From Membranipora membranacea (taxonomy: Eukaryota; Bryozoa; Gymnolaemata; Cheilostomatida; Membraniporidae), in contig OU612072.1 of NCBI GenBank assembly GCA_914767715.1, positions 12,834,001 to 12,898,000 on the forward strand: a DNA stretch of 64,000 nt, given 5' to 3'. This document shows, piece after piece, positions 37,735-47,600 of this stretch. The stretch's first letter is position 1. Every line of letters starts with the position of its first letter. The notes beneath the pieces are model-generated. The model saw only the letters and a list, made by a program, of their open reading frames with translations, had not been told where the DNA came from and ran no database searches. The translations under genes were made by a program, and so were the position numbers.

Positions 37735-38347
37735 TTACAGACTGTCTTTAATTGCCATTCGTCGTAGTTTTTGTCTCATATTTCTATCTAACTCTGCCTC
37801 TGCTGCTGCCAATTCCCTGAGTGTCGCTCTTGTTTTACGCACCAGATCCGATCTCATAATTTTGAATCGATGTTGCAACCTCTTTACATCTACAACACAG
37901 AAGTTTGAGTTCACGTATTAATGACAATTGCCTTCAGGAATGTAATGAAAGTATCACTACCTTCAGAAAACATCGATGGTTAGTGTACTGAATGTATGTA
38001 CTTACGTTTGGCATCCATTATTGGCACTCTACTCTCACATGTCGGACAGTGAAAACTTTCAGCAGCAAATATTTCTTTTAATTCATCTGTCTTTGCCGTC
38101 TGTCTCGTGAGGCACAGCTCCTCACCATTAGGAAACATTTCTTTGGCGCATTCTGTACAGGAACGAGTCTGCAACAAAAAACCCATGACTAGTTACCAAG
38201 CCAACATAGTATTCTGAGCAATGGAAATTCACATAAGCAATTTGTCAAGTCATATACAACAAAGGTAAAAAAATTGAAACATAAAAAATATTATAATTAT
38301 AGTAGGAAAAATAAAGCAAAGTACATGTGTATACTCACATGTTCCAT
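37735..38347 (-). CDS. Three-exon zinc-ribbon-like small protein of the Polinton
   Basis: Exons 38339-38347, 38006-38168 and 37735-37889 on the minus strand join in phase across consensus introns (donors GTGAGT and GTAAGT; acceptors TTGCAG and TTGTAG) to give 108 residues. The first exon codes for only M-E-H. The product has two knuckles, C-T-E-C (residues about 7-10) and C-P-T-C (about 46-49), spaced like a zinc ribbon, then a strongly basic helical C-terminus (R/K/A/E-rich, residues 60-108) with coiled-coil-like spacing. It is divergent from the main plus-strand gene block. Possibly a nucleic-acid-binding regulator; no family recognised. The splice model rests on phase agreement of all three exons. 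Confidence 0.65.
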
Positions 38348-38533
38348 AGTGATAAAAGTGTCCTATAATAGATCAAACAAATAGTCACTTTGGTAGTGTG
38401 TAAGTCCGTCTGTGTGTGTGTGTGCGTCCGTGAGTGAATTTGGTAAGCAGGCAAGCACTTAAATACCAGTGAACCAAGTGGTTATATATTACTCGGAAGA
38501 TACCTATTCATATTAGTGTTTCCTAGGCAACCT

Positions 38534-39064
38534 ATGATGGAACGGTTAGAAGAGACAAGTGATTATATTAACCTGTTGAAACATCTGAGTTCACCCATCA
38601 ATGCAAGGCAATATTTGCTAAGCAATCTTGCAGGCAAATGTTATCCTCTATCTGTGACATTGATGGATGACAAATCCAGCACGCTGTACATGATTCAACA
38701 AAATGTGGAAGAATTGTATGTAAATGATATTGAATTGATATCAAGAAAAATCTTATCTGCCAGCCAAACTTCACAGACCTATGCCTCCCTCTGTGAAGAA
38801 ATCTTATCTTCTTCCACAAACAGCAAGAAGTTGCTGTTTCATTCTATCACATTATTGACTATTCTACAAAAGGTATTTTTGTCATTGGGCAAAAATGAAG
38901 TGAGGAGTATAATAACCACCCAATCAATAAACAGTTTTTGCAGAACTTTAAATAAAGCTATCGTTCGCATGAGATTTCAGACAGTGACACTGCAGATACT
39001 TTATGTATTGGTTACTTTGCTGTTATTTAGCATAATCAGTCTATGGCTACAACATAATGGATAA
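38534..39064 (+). CDS. Polinton ORF with C-terminal membrane segment
   Basis: 176 codons from the first ATG (the frame opens slightly upstream, without ATG). Mostly polar and helical, ending with a hydrophobic stretch V-L-V-T-L-L-L-F-S-I-I-S-L-W-L before the last few residues, so a tail-anchored membrane protein is likely. Its end overlaps the next ORF by 8 bp (39057-39064), and three more ORFs follow almost without gaps, suggesting one co-expressed block leading to the packaging ATPase. No family recognised. TTATATATTA about 50 bp upstream could be a promoter element. Confidence 0.6.
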   Translation: MMERLEETSDYINLLKHLSSPINARQYLLSNLAGKCYPLSVTLMDDKSSTLYMIQQNVEELYVNDIELISRKILSASQTSQTYASLCEEILSSSTNSKKLLFHSITLLTILQKVFLSLGKNEVRSIITTQSINSFCRTLNKAIVRMRFQTVTLQILYVLVTLLLFSIISLWLQHNG

Positions 39065-39395
39065 AACAGATGCATCTATGGCTGCTACTTTGTGGGAATT
39101 AATCTCCCTTCAGGTCAGCAAAAATTGTCAAGGCTGTAATTCTAAAGGCTATACAGACTTCTCTCATCATGACTGTCAACTTATAAATCAATACATGTAT
39201 CTTTTGCACACTGACAAATTACGTCACCATTTTGATATTTGGTATGAAATCGCAATGCAGATGATTCCATCAGGACTTCATAGACCTGTGACAAGATATT
39301 TAATAAAGGCAAAGAAAGAGACTTTGTTCAGTCAGATCGTGGTACTGTTACCAGACGCACCCTATACTGTGACATTACCCCCTCATTTACGTTAG
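39057..39395 (+). CDS. Small cysteine/histidine Polinton protein
   Basis: 112 codons. Near residues 24-41 it has C-x-x-C ... S-H-H-D-C, a possible single zinc-binding site; the rest is helical with no membrane segment. It overlaps the preceding ORF by 8 bp and stops 6 bp before the next ATG. It occupies the position, upstream of the ATPase, where I recall small conserved cysteine proteins in other Polintons; exact family not identified. Confidence 0.6.
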   Translation: MDKTDASMAATLWELISLQVSKNCQGCNSKGYTDFSHHDCQLINQYMYLLHTDKLRHHFDIWYEIAMQMIPSGLHRPVTRYLIKAKKETLFSQIVVLLPDAPYTVTLPPHLR

Positions 39396-39401
39396 TTTAC
39401 T

Positions 39402-39602
39402 ATGCCTGTGTCTGATATCACAACCAGACAGTTTTTATCACAATACCGTGCACTTCTCACAATTATCCTGATTACCATAGCCACCATATGTTCGCTGTGT
39501 GCAGCGTTTTTTCAACAAGAGAAAGGAGAGCTTCATTCTATCATAAAACTCCTCGGTGAAAACTTTGAATCCACTACAAAGTCAACAAACTCTACACTCT
39601 AG
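39402..39602 (+). CDS. Small single-pass membrane protein of the Polinton
   Basis: 66 codons. Residues about 17-36 (L-L-T-I-I-L-I-T-I-A-T-I-C-S-L-C-A-A-F-F) form one clear transmembrane helix; the C-terminal half is polar, T/S/N-rich. Its stop codon ends one base before the ATG of the packaging ATPase. Candidate virion membrane or accessory protein; function unknown. Confidence 0.55.
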   Translation: MPVSDITTRQFLSQYRALLTIILITIATICSLCAAFFQQEKGELHSIIKLLGENFESTTKSTNSTL

Positions 39603-39603
39603 T

Positions 39604-41017
39604 ATGGCTTCAAATCTTAAGACGACAGAATTTCAACTTGAGGCACCGTTCACATCTATAATCTCAGGTAAGAATTTTATCTAGTTGTTTTTTGACCTTA
39701 AGCATGGTTATATGTGCCTCATATCCATAGCGGAGGTGAGCCTTCATGAAACTTCATGTTGGGATTTATGACAGCGAATTTGCCGAGCAATCAACCAAGG
39801 CTATTTGTAATTGACGTCAAAGGGTGGTGCTGAATGACTAACTAATCTCCTTAATGCGTTCAAAATTAGAGCAGAAGCGGAACTTTTGCGGGTAAAAACT
39901 CCATATTATCGGAACTTTTGCGGGTAAAAACTCTCATAAAATATGAAATTTATTGAGCATTTCATTACCGCAATCCTTCCCTTAATTTTCAACACACCCA
40001 GTACTTGGAGGTACAGTTATCATGTGATGGTTAGCTTGCATAACAGTAATTACATCTGTGTCTGCAGAAATTTAATGAGCATTTCATCACCAAAATCCTT
40101 CCCTTAATTTTCAACACTTCCAGTACTTGGAGGTGCAGTTATCATGTGATGGTTAGCTTGCATAACAGTAATTACATCTGTGTGTGGAGAAATTTAATGA
40201 GCATTTCATTACCAAAATCCTTCCCTTAATTTTCATCACTTCCAGTACTTGGAGGTACAGTTATCATGTGATGATTAGCTCGCATAACAGTAATTAATCA
40301 TCTGTGGCTGCAAACTTGAAACAAACACTTAAGAGGTCATAGTGAAATGATGAGCAATATTCGATGTATGTGTGTAGATGAGAGAATTTTAGTCACAATC
40401 TCTGACCTGCTGACTGTTTATGCTGTCTGTTTCTAGGGCCAACATCAAGTGGTAAATCTACCCTACTAAGGGAGATTATTTCCAATGCTGACAAAATCTT
40501 TGTTCCACCGCCTGTGGAAATAATTATCTGTTACTCAATCTACCAACCACTTTACAACTCTTATGATGCCTCGGTGCCAATAAAATTTATAGAAGGGCTA
40601 GCAACAATGGAATCATTACCTAAAGATCGACAGCATAGACTTCTAGTCATTGATGATTTAATGGAGGAAGTCTCCAGCTCTAAGGATATTGCTGACTTTT
40701 ATACAAAATTTAGTCATCATTATAATTATAGTATAATCACACTGACACAAAATCTATTTTGTAAAGGACCATTTTTTCGTACGATTAGTTTGAACTCACA
40801 CCATTTCTGGTTGATGAAATCTGTGAGAGACATTTCAGTAATCAAAACAATTGGCAGACAAATGGGTAAGGAAAAACTTGTGATAGAAGCTTATTTGGAT
40901 GCAGTGAAAGATCGTTATGGTTATCTGTTTTTGAATTGCTCCCCGGGTTGTGATGAAAAAGCTCGTGTGCGAGCTAAGATTTTTGAAAATCCAAGCGTTG
41001 TCTATTTAACAAAGTGA
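39604..41017 (+). CDS. Packaging ATPase (FtsK/HerA type)
   Basis: Pumps the element's DNA into capsids in the family. Exon 1 (39604-39667) gives 21 residues; a 769-bp intron (donor GTAAGA, acceptor TTCTAG) follows; exon 2 is 40437-41017. The join creates the Walker A loop G-P-T-S-S-G-K-S-T at residues 22-30. Walker B is L-L-V-I-D-D at about 90-95. Total 214 residues, the usual size for Polinton ATPases. Without the intron the P-loop lacks a start codon, so the splice is well supported. The intron carries a minisatellite. Confidence 0.93.
39953..40318 (+). repeat. Three-copy ~121-bp minisatellite in the ATPase intron
   Basis: Copies start at about 39956, 40078 and 40199 with GAGCATTTCAT[TC]ACC[GA]AAAT-like sequence and share TTATCATGTGATGGTTAGCT. 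A separate short duplication GGAACTTTTGCGGGTAAAAA lies just upstream at about 39878-39930. Confidence 0.85.
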
Positions 41018-41259
41018 TATTTTTTTCTAAAGAACTGATGTTTCCACAAGGGTTAAACAGCACTCATCAATTAATTTTTCAAAGTCTAAGTGGTAGTCAA
41101 TAAATTATCTCAGAACACAGAAATATCTTAGTCATGGGTTGTTGAACACAGTAATCATTGGAGCTACAGGCAAACATTAATATTTTTTCATGCAACAGAA
41201 AAGTAACCCTCCCTCTAAGACACCTCTAAGCTGTGTAGATTTTAGGCTGGAAACCAAGG
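41018..41259. other. Polinton intergenic spacer
   Basis: Separates the ATPase stop from the TATA box of the next, spliced gene. No ORF. Confidence 0.5.
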
Positions 41260-41267
41260 TATAAAAG
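41260..41267 (+). promoter_or_regulatory. TATA box of the nine-exon gene
   Basis: TATAAAAG at 41260-41267 in a GC-richer setting. A transcript starting about 30 bp downstream would have a 5' leader that splices at GTAAGT (41378) to an acceptor at 41491, directly in front of the ATG. Confidence 0.6.
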
Positions 41268-41491
41268 CTCAGCGCTGGAATAGCCAACACATTCTTCCAG
41301 TTTAGTTTGAATTCACTAAGCTCACAAGAAGCCACCACTCTTCTTTAGCAGATTTGATCTTCCTTCAAATATTAATCGTAAGTTTGTTTTAAATGTTTTC
41401 ACATACAATGATCTTTGTTTTTTTCATTTTTATTTTTTTACTTTTGTTTTGAAATTCTTTTTTAATCTTTTTTAATTTTTTTATATTATAG

Positions 41492-44400
41492 ATGCTAGAC
41501 ACTTGTTTTGGATGTCAATATGACAAACCTGGGCAAAGATCCCATATGGGAGATGGTGGTTGTCTGTCAACAGACATGAGGACCAACATTCATGTAAGAA
41601 TGCTGACTTTACTGGTTAAGTTTCATTGTAGTGTGTTTTTTGTAAATTGCCCAAGATTTTTTTTTCAGTTTTTTTAGCGAAGATTAGGTCCACCCTGAGG
41701 GCGTGTCGAAAACGCTCATCTTTTAACTCATTATTTTCTTTTTGTAACCATCTGTGTTTGGGGTGTACCTCATTCAATAATCGTTGTAGAGACTAAATTT
41801 CAATGATGCGTGAACAGAGTATTGATTCATATTTGGTTTAAAAAATTTTTTTTTGCAATAAACAGTTTTAAATTGATAATGTTGTATTTTTGCATAAACA
41901 GCTGCATTTCAGTTTTAAGCAAACCATTCATTTTTCATTTTGTTTCATTTTAGATGCCCAAGAGAATTGGAGGTGATGCGATGAGCTCCTATGCCAAACG
42001 TATGTTTCTTGACGATGAAGCTAAGGAGGTTAAATTGTCTGATGGTGCATATGATGATGAAATGGTAAGTAACTTTCATGAATTATTGCCTGATGCATAA
42101 TTTGATGTGCGGGGATTAAATGGAGTGAAGTACATGTTATTGTAATTACTGTTACCATTGCTAGGCAACCTAGCATTGAATTGACTTGTATTGAATTGAT
42201 AACTCCAAACTTGTTTGGTTTCAGGAAGAATTTGAGAATGAATTTCAGATACAGTGCCCAAAAAAAAGACCAGCTTCAAGTAAAGGGAAGTCCCCGGCAA
42301 AGAAACTAAAAAGAGTGAGTTATTAGAGTCTGTTTTTAATTCAATTCACATATTATAATGTACTACTTTTACAGCGTTATAATGCATAGTAACTACACAT
42401 CTTATGTCAAAGTTTGATTGATGAGAAAGTCAGGTGAATAATGACCTGGCTGTTATTTCAAAGCAACACTCTGAAAATAGCTTGTTTCTCTTTTTGAAAG
42501 ATTAATGTGTAATGAGCATGGAATTATTCATTTCAGCTTGATAATGAAGTTGACGACGAACCTATTGTCCTATCGTCGGAAGACGATGAAAAAAGAGATG
42601 AGTTACATGCTTCCCACTCCAAGAAGCGCAAAGCTTATCAGCGGGTAAGCACATTTTACTTTAGATTATCAAAGTATCAAACTGTCATTCACGAGTGACT
42701 TTCATTGATGCATATTTATCTCCGACAAAGTCCAATGTGTATACCATCGTACCTAAGTGTGCTTGTTGTCCGCATTGCGTTGGACTTATTTTAAAAATTA
42801 TTTTTTATAGATGTTCAGCGATAGTGAGGAGGAGAATGTTGATGGTAATGGTGATATGCTTGATGCACCGATTCCAAAACGAAAGAAAAAAACCATCCAA
42901 CCATCCAAAAAGGTGACTCACGTTTCTTAACTTGCATTCCCAAATTATAAATGATACCATGCATCTAGTTTGGTGGTGTATCAAATCATTTTATCAGATT
43001 CCATCTCTCAACCCAAGGTATATCTGTGATCAATACATCCCTGTTTGAATTCATAATAATATACTCTCAAATAATTAAATAATTTTCTGATTATGATCAT
43101 TTTAGAACATGACGAAGCTGAGTTTAATTAAGCTCCCACTACCAAAAGTGGATGATGATGGAGAACTCCCTGACTTAGATGACGAAGAGCCGTCTACTTC
43201 GTCAGTTGTGAGGGAGTTCAAGCAACAACGTGCAAAGAATTCCCAAAAGCCTAGCACCCCAGAGCCAACACCTCCACCACCACAACAAAGGCCCCTACTT
43301 CTACCACCAACTCCTCCAACAACTCAATTTCCTGGACTAGTGGTTTTCCCTGTGAAGGTGGAGGCCTTTGATATTGATGACGTCGAACTAAACGTATGTT
43401 TTCCATTTATTGATTCTTCTTATCCTTCTCATGACAAACTCTCCACATTCATATCATATGTTTATCATAATTAGAGTATTAGCATAATCCTTAAAAATGG
43501 AATTCATATACATGTAAATTGCACATTATAAATAGAGTATAACGACAATCCTTAAATATAACTTATATATTTACGATTATAGGAGGATGGTGACGTCTGG
43601 CACAAGTCGGACACACTCAGAAGACCATTGAGCATCACTGCTCTTCACCAACTGTCGGAAGGATGTAAGTTTTATAAGTTGTTTCTTCTCTGAACTGACT
43701 TTGCAAAAAAAGGACAACTGTAAAAATGGTTAACTATTGGTATTGTGTTTAGTTTTGGGAGTTATGTTATGCAAGGATAGGACAACTACTAAATATTTAA
43801 ACACTGTTATTGGACTTACACTGCACTACATTGAGAATAGAATAAGTGACAAATGCTTCAGGTATTTTTGCAGTGGTGTCATTTCAAAGTATTGACAGCT
43901 GTTGTATGATGTGTCGTTTTACTATTGTCAAAATGTCATTATTTTTCTGTTGTTTTTGCAGTTATTAGCCCAAGGTACCAATACGGAACAAAAACAATCC
44001 GCGGGTATCAGGTTTCACCGGCAGTATCTTCGCCGTTGGCACGGGCGCTTGCTGCAATAGAGAGCAAGTATGAGAAATGTTTTATGGGTACCAAGGTCAA
44101 TAAACGTTTCAGAAGTCAGTATGCTCGTCTCAGGATAAGAGGAACACCAGAGAATACTGATACAGTGTGAGTAATAGTCTTCTTCTCTTCATTACCTATA
44201 TACAGCTTTGATTTGCCAGTTGGCTTCGTAGTGTAGATTATAAAGTGACTCATTGCCATTTCTATCACATTTGCATGTAAAACCTTCACAAATCGATAAG
44301 TAATCCCCGAGTTTTTTTGTTGATTAGATTATACAACTGTCAGCAGACACTCACACTCGAGGATGCATTGGAGCTAGGAGCAGCGTGCAAAGGAAACCAA

Positions 44401-44565
44401 ACACGTGTATCATATGTTGTCCAGCTCGGACTGGCAACAATTGGAGAGGCAGTTAACATCATGCCAAAAATCAATATAGCAAGATTGGAGGAGATACTCC
44501 CCACAAGGTCAGGAAATCTTCCTAATCCCGTGGCAGACGGGTCTTTTGACTATCTGTCTTTATAG
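41492..44565 (+). CDS. Nine-exon acidic/basic Polinton protein, unknown function
   Basis: Coding exons 41492-41593, 41954-42064, 42225-42314, 42537-42644, 42811-42912, 43106-43393, 43583-43664, 43962-44166 and 44328-44565 join without a frame break into 441 residues. A leader intron (41378-41491) ends right at the ATG. The N-terminus has C-F-G-C, then P-G-Q-R-S-H and a further C (residues 5-24), a possible zinc knuckle. Residues ~35-270 alternate acidic patches with basic nuclear-localisation-like runs (K-K-R-P, K-K-L-K-R, P-K-R-K-K-K) and a P-rich stretch (P-T-P-P-P-P). The last ~170 residues look globular. The first five introns are all phase 0. Possibly a DNA-binding or core protein; no family assigned. 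It ends 90 bp before the polymerase ATG. Confidence 0.7.
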
Positions 44566-44655
44566 TTATATTAGTTATTAGTTATATTTTCAACTTGTTT
44601 TTCTTCCTACTACTACACTCATTTAATCTGTTTGGAAAGCAATAACACTTTATCA

Positions 44656-47600
44656 ATGTACATGTGCAAAGTGTGTTTAGTTGAGTTCTCAACCAAATCC
44701 AATCTCAATAGGCATTTTAAGACCAAACACGACAAAAACTTTATCGGTTTTAAATGCGATAGCTGTGGCAGGAACTTTACCAGGCGCCACCAACTGAACT
44801 TACACAAGCAGAAGTGCTCGAAAGCAATCAATTCTACTGTGTCAAGATCAGATGGTGCCTCCCAACAGATTGGCGGTGCAATCAATCACAATGACACAAA
44901 TGAATCCACCCAGGTAGAAACCTTTGCACATGCATCTCCTCTTAAAGACATCCTTAAGTCAAATTGGGAAGCCATCAAAACGTACTTTCGTTGTAGGAAA
45001 ATTGTTGACATATTCAATTTCCGACTGATAAATCAATCTGTGACAATATATGATGCTCTATGCAACCTTTGGCTTACAAAATTATCCAAACAAGTCAAGC
45101 TTCAATGCTGCTTAGGTTATGTGCTCAAAAACACCAATACCAACGAATTAAGATACTACCATAGTTCTGCAAACAACACGATGATTTTCGATAAGCCCAT
45201 GACTATTAAATCATTAACAGACATGCAAGATGTTGCAGAGCTTCTAGAAAGTGTGGACTTATGTGAAAAGGCAAAAGCCAATCGACCCAACAGTTCATGG
45301 GGTGTCCTTCATGTAACAAATATATCATTTTACCTGAGTAAACTTCCGTTTCCCAAGATTGGATCACCCGGTAACATTCCATCACATATCAAAAAACTGA
45401 AATGTGTCAAAACTCTAAAGAGGGGAGTAAACAACAAACCCATCTCTGATAATCTTTGTTTCTTCCGTGCACTCTACTTGAAACAAAATTGCACTTGTAA
45501 AAAGCGATGTGACTGTTTATTTCCAAAAAGCAGTTTGGTAAAAATACATGACTTGCTCCATAGATTTGTTGAATACATTGGTGGATCTCTACCTTCAGCC
45601 TCTGAGTTCCAAGGGGTGACTTTAGATGATTTGACATCTATCGAAAAGATTTTTGACCTCAAGATATCAGTATACAGCTTGTCAAGTGATGGAAACTGCA
45701 CACTGTTGTTTCAATCATTCAGTAAGTCCAAAGTAGAGCTAAACTTGTGTATGGTTGGCAAACACTTCTGTTACATACAAGATATGTCAACTTTTTCTAA
45801 GTGTTTTACTTGCAAAACATGCAAGTTGAGCTTCCCTAGAAAAAATAACCTTCTGCGACATAGGAAAATTTGTGCTAAGCAGCAATCACGCTACAGATTT
45901 GATAAAGATGTATTTCACCCACCGGGTAATATCTTTGACGAGATAGAGAATAGGACAGGACTTACCATTCCTAATGAATTACGGTTTTATCCCTATCGTG
46001 TGACATTTGATATCGAGTGCTACTTACCCAAGTCCACTTTAGAAAACACACCCAAGCTGACTTTTAACAATGACCACAAGCTCATGAGCATCAGTGTGTG
46101 TTCCAACATCCCTGGGTACCTTGATCCATTTTGTTTAGTAAGTGATGGAGACACTGACACGCTTGTTAAAAAATTTGTCATTTACTTGTCTCATCTCAGT
46201 GATATTGCATACTCTCTGTGTCTAGAAAAAGTTTCCCCCCTGCTGGAAAAACTTGAGAGCTTAGATAGCATGCGCATGCAAACCGAATTAGAATACTCAC
46301 AGAAACATTGGTCCCATCCCGCAAAATATCAATCCAATAGTATTGGTAGTCTTATCGAAAAGCTCAAAGACCACTTAGCGGAACTGCCAGTGGTCTCTTT
46401 TAACGGTCAAAAGTATGACTTAAATGTCATCCGTGCGCCTTTGATCCGTCACCTATGTCAAACAGATCAAATAAAATTTGCAATAAAAAGAAACAATTGT
46501 ATGAAATGTATTAAAACCAAAAAATTAAAATTTGTAGATGCCACTAATTATATCGCGCCAGGATTTTCTTATGAGTCCTTCCTAAAAGCTTACAATTGTT
46601 CTGTGCAAAAAGGCTACTTCCCGTATGAATACATCACTTCTTTGGACATGCTTGATGCGACTACGTTACCCCCTCACTCTGCATTTTATTCATCCCTTAG
46701 ACAGTCCAATATTACGCATGATGAATACGACTACTGCAAAAAGATATGGCGTGATCACAATATGGAAACCATGCGTGATTTCCTGATATGGTACAACAAT
46801 TTGGATGTGGTCCCATTTCTTGAGGCTCTTGAGAAACAGTCCTCTGTGTACATCTCAAAAGGTTTAGACATGCTCAAAGATGCTGTCAGTGTCCCATCAC
46901 TTGCTACAAAATGGCTTTTCAAGGAGTCATTGACAAATGAATTTTCTATTCCACTCATATCTCAAAAAAATTCAGACTTACATAAGACAATCAGAGATAA
47001 CATTGTTGGAGGGCCAGCACTTGTGTTTCATAGGTACCATGAGTGTGATAAAACCTATCTTAAGTCAAATAAATATGGTCAGCAGGCAAAAATTTGTAAA
47101 CAGATAAAAGGCTATGATGCCAATAGTTTATATCTATATGCAGCGATGCAGCCTTTACCAACCGGCTGTATGATCAGACGACGATGTGACGAAAATTTCT
47201 ATCCATGCTTTGTGGATGTTCGAGGGCGTTTAGCCAATGAGTGGCTTGAGTTCAATGCTCACTTGACAAAGACACATATCAGACACAAATATAACCAAGG
47301 TGAAATTTATTTGGGTCAGCATGCCTTACCAGTTGATGGATTTTGCAAAGAAAATAACACCGTATACCAGTTTCACGGCTGTATTTTTCACGGATGCCCA
47401 ATCCCACAATGCCCAAACACGAACAATCAGGGAACAAATCCCATTAATGGTGTCCCTTATCAACAATTGTATCAGGACACAGTAGAAAAGGAGGGATATT
47501 TACAAAAGCTAGGTTTCAAAGTTGTCTCTATTTTTGAGTGCAAGTGGTTAGAACAAAAAAAATCATCTAGGATGGTCTCTAGATTTGTGAAAAAACTTTC

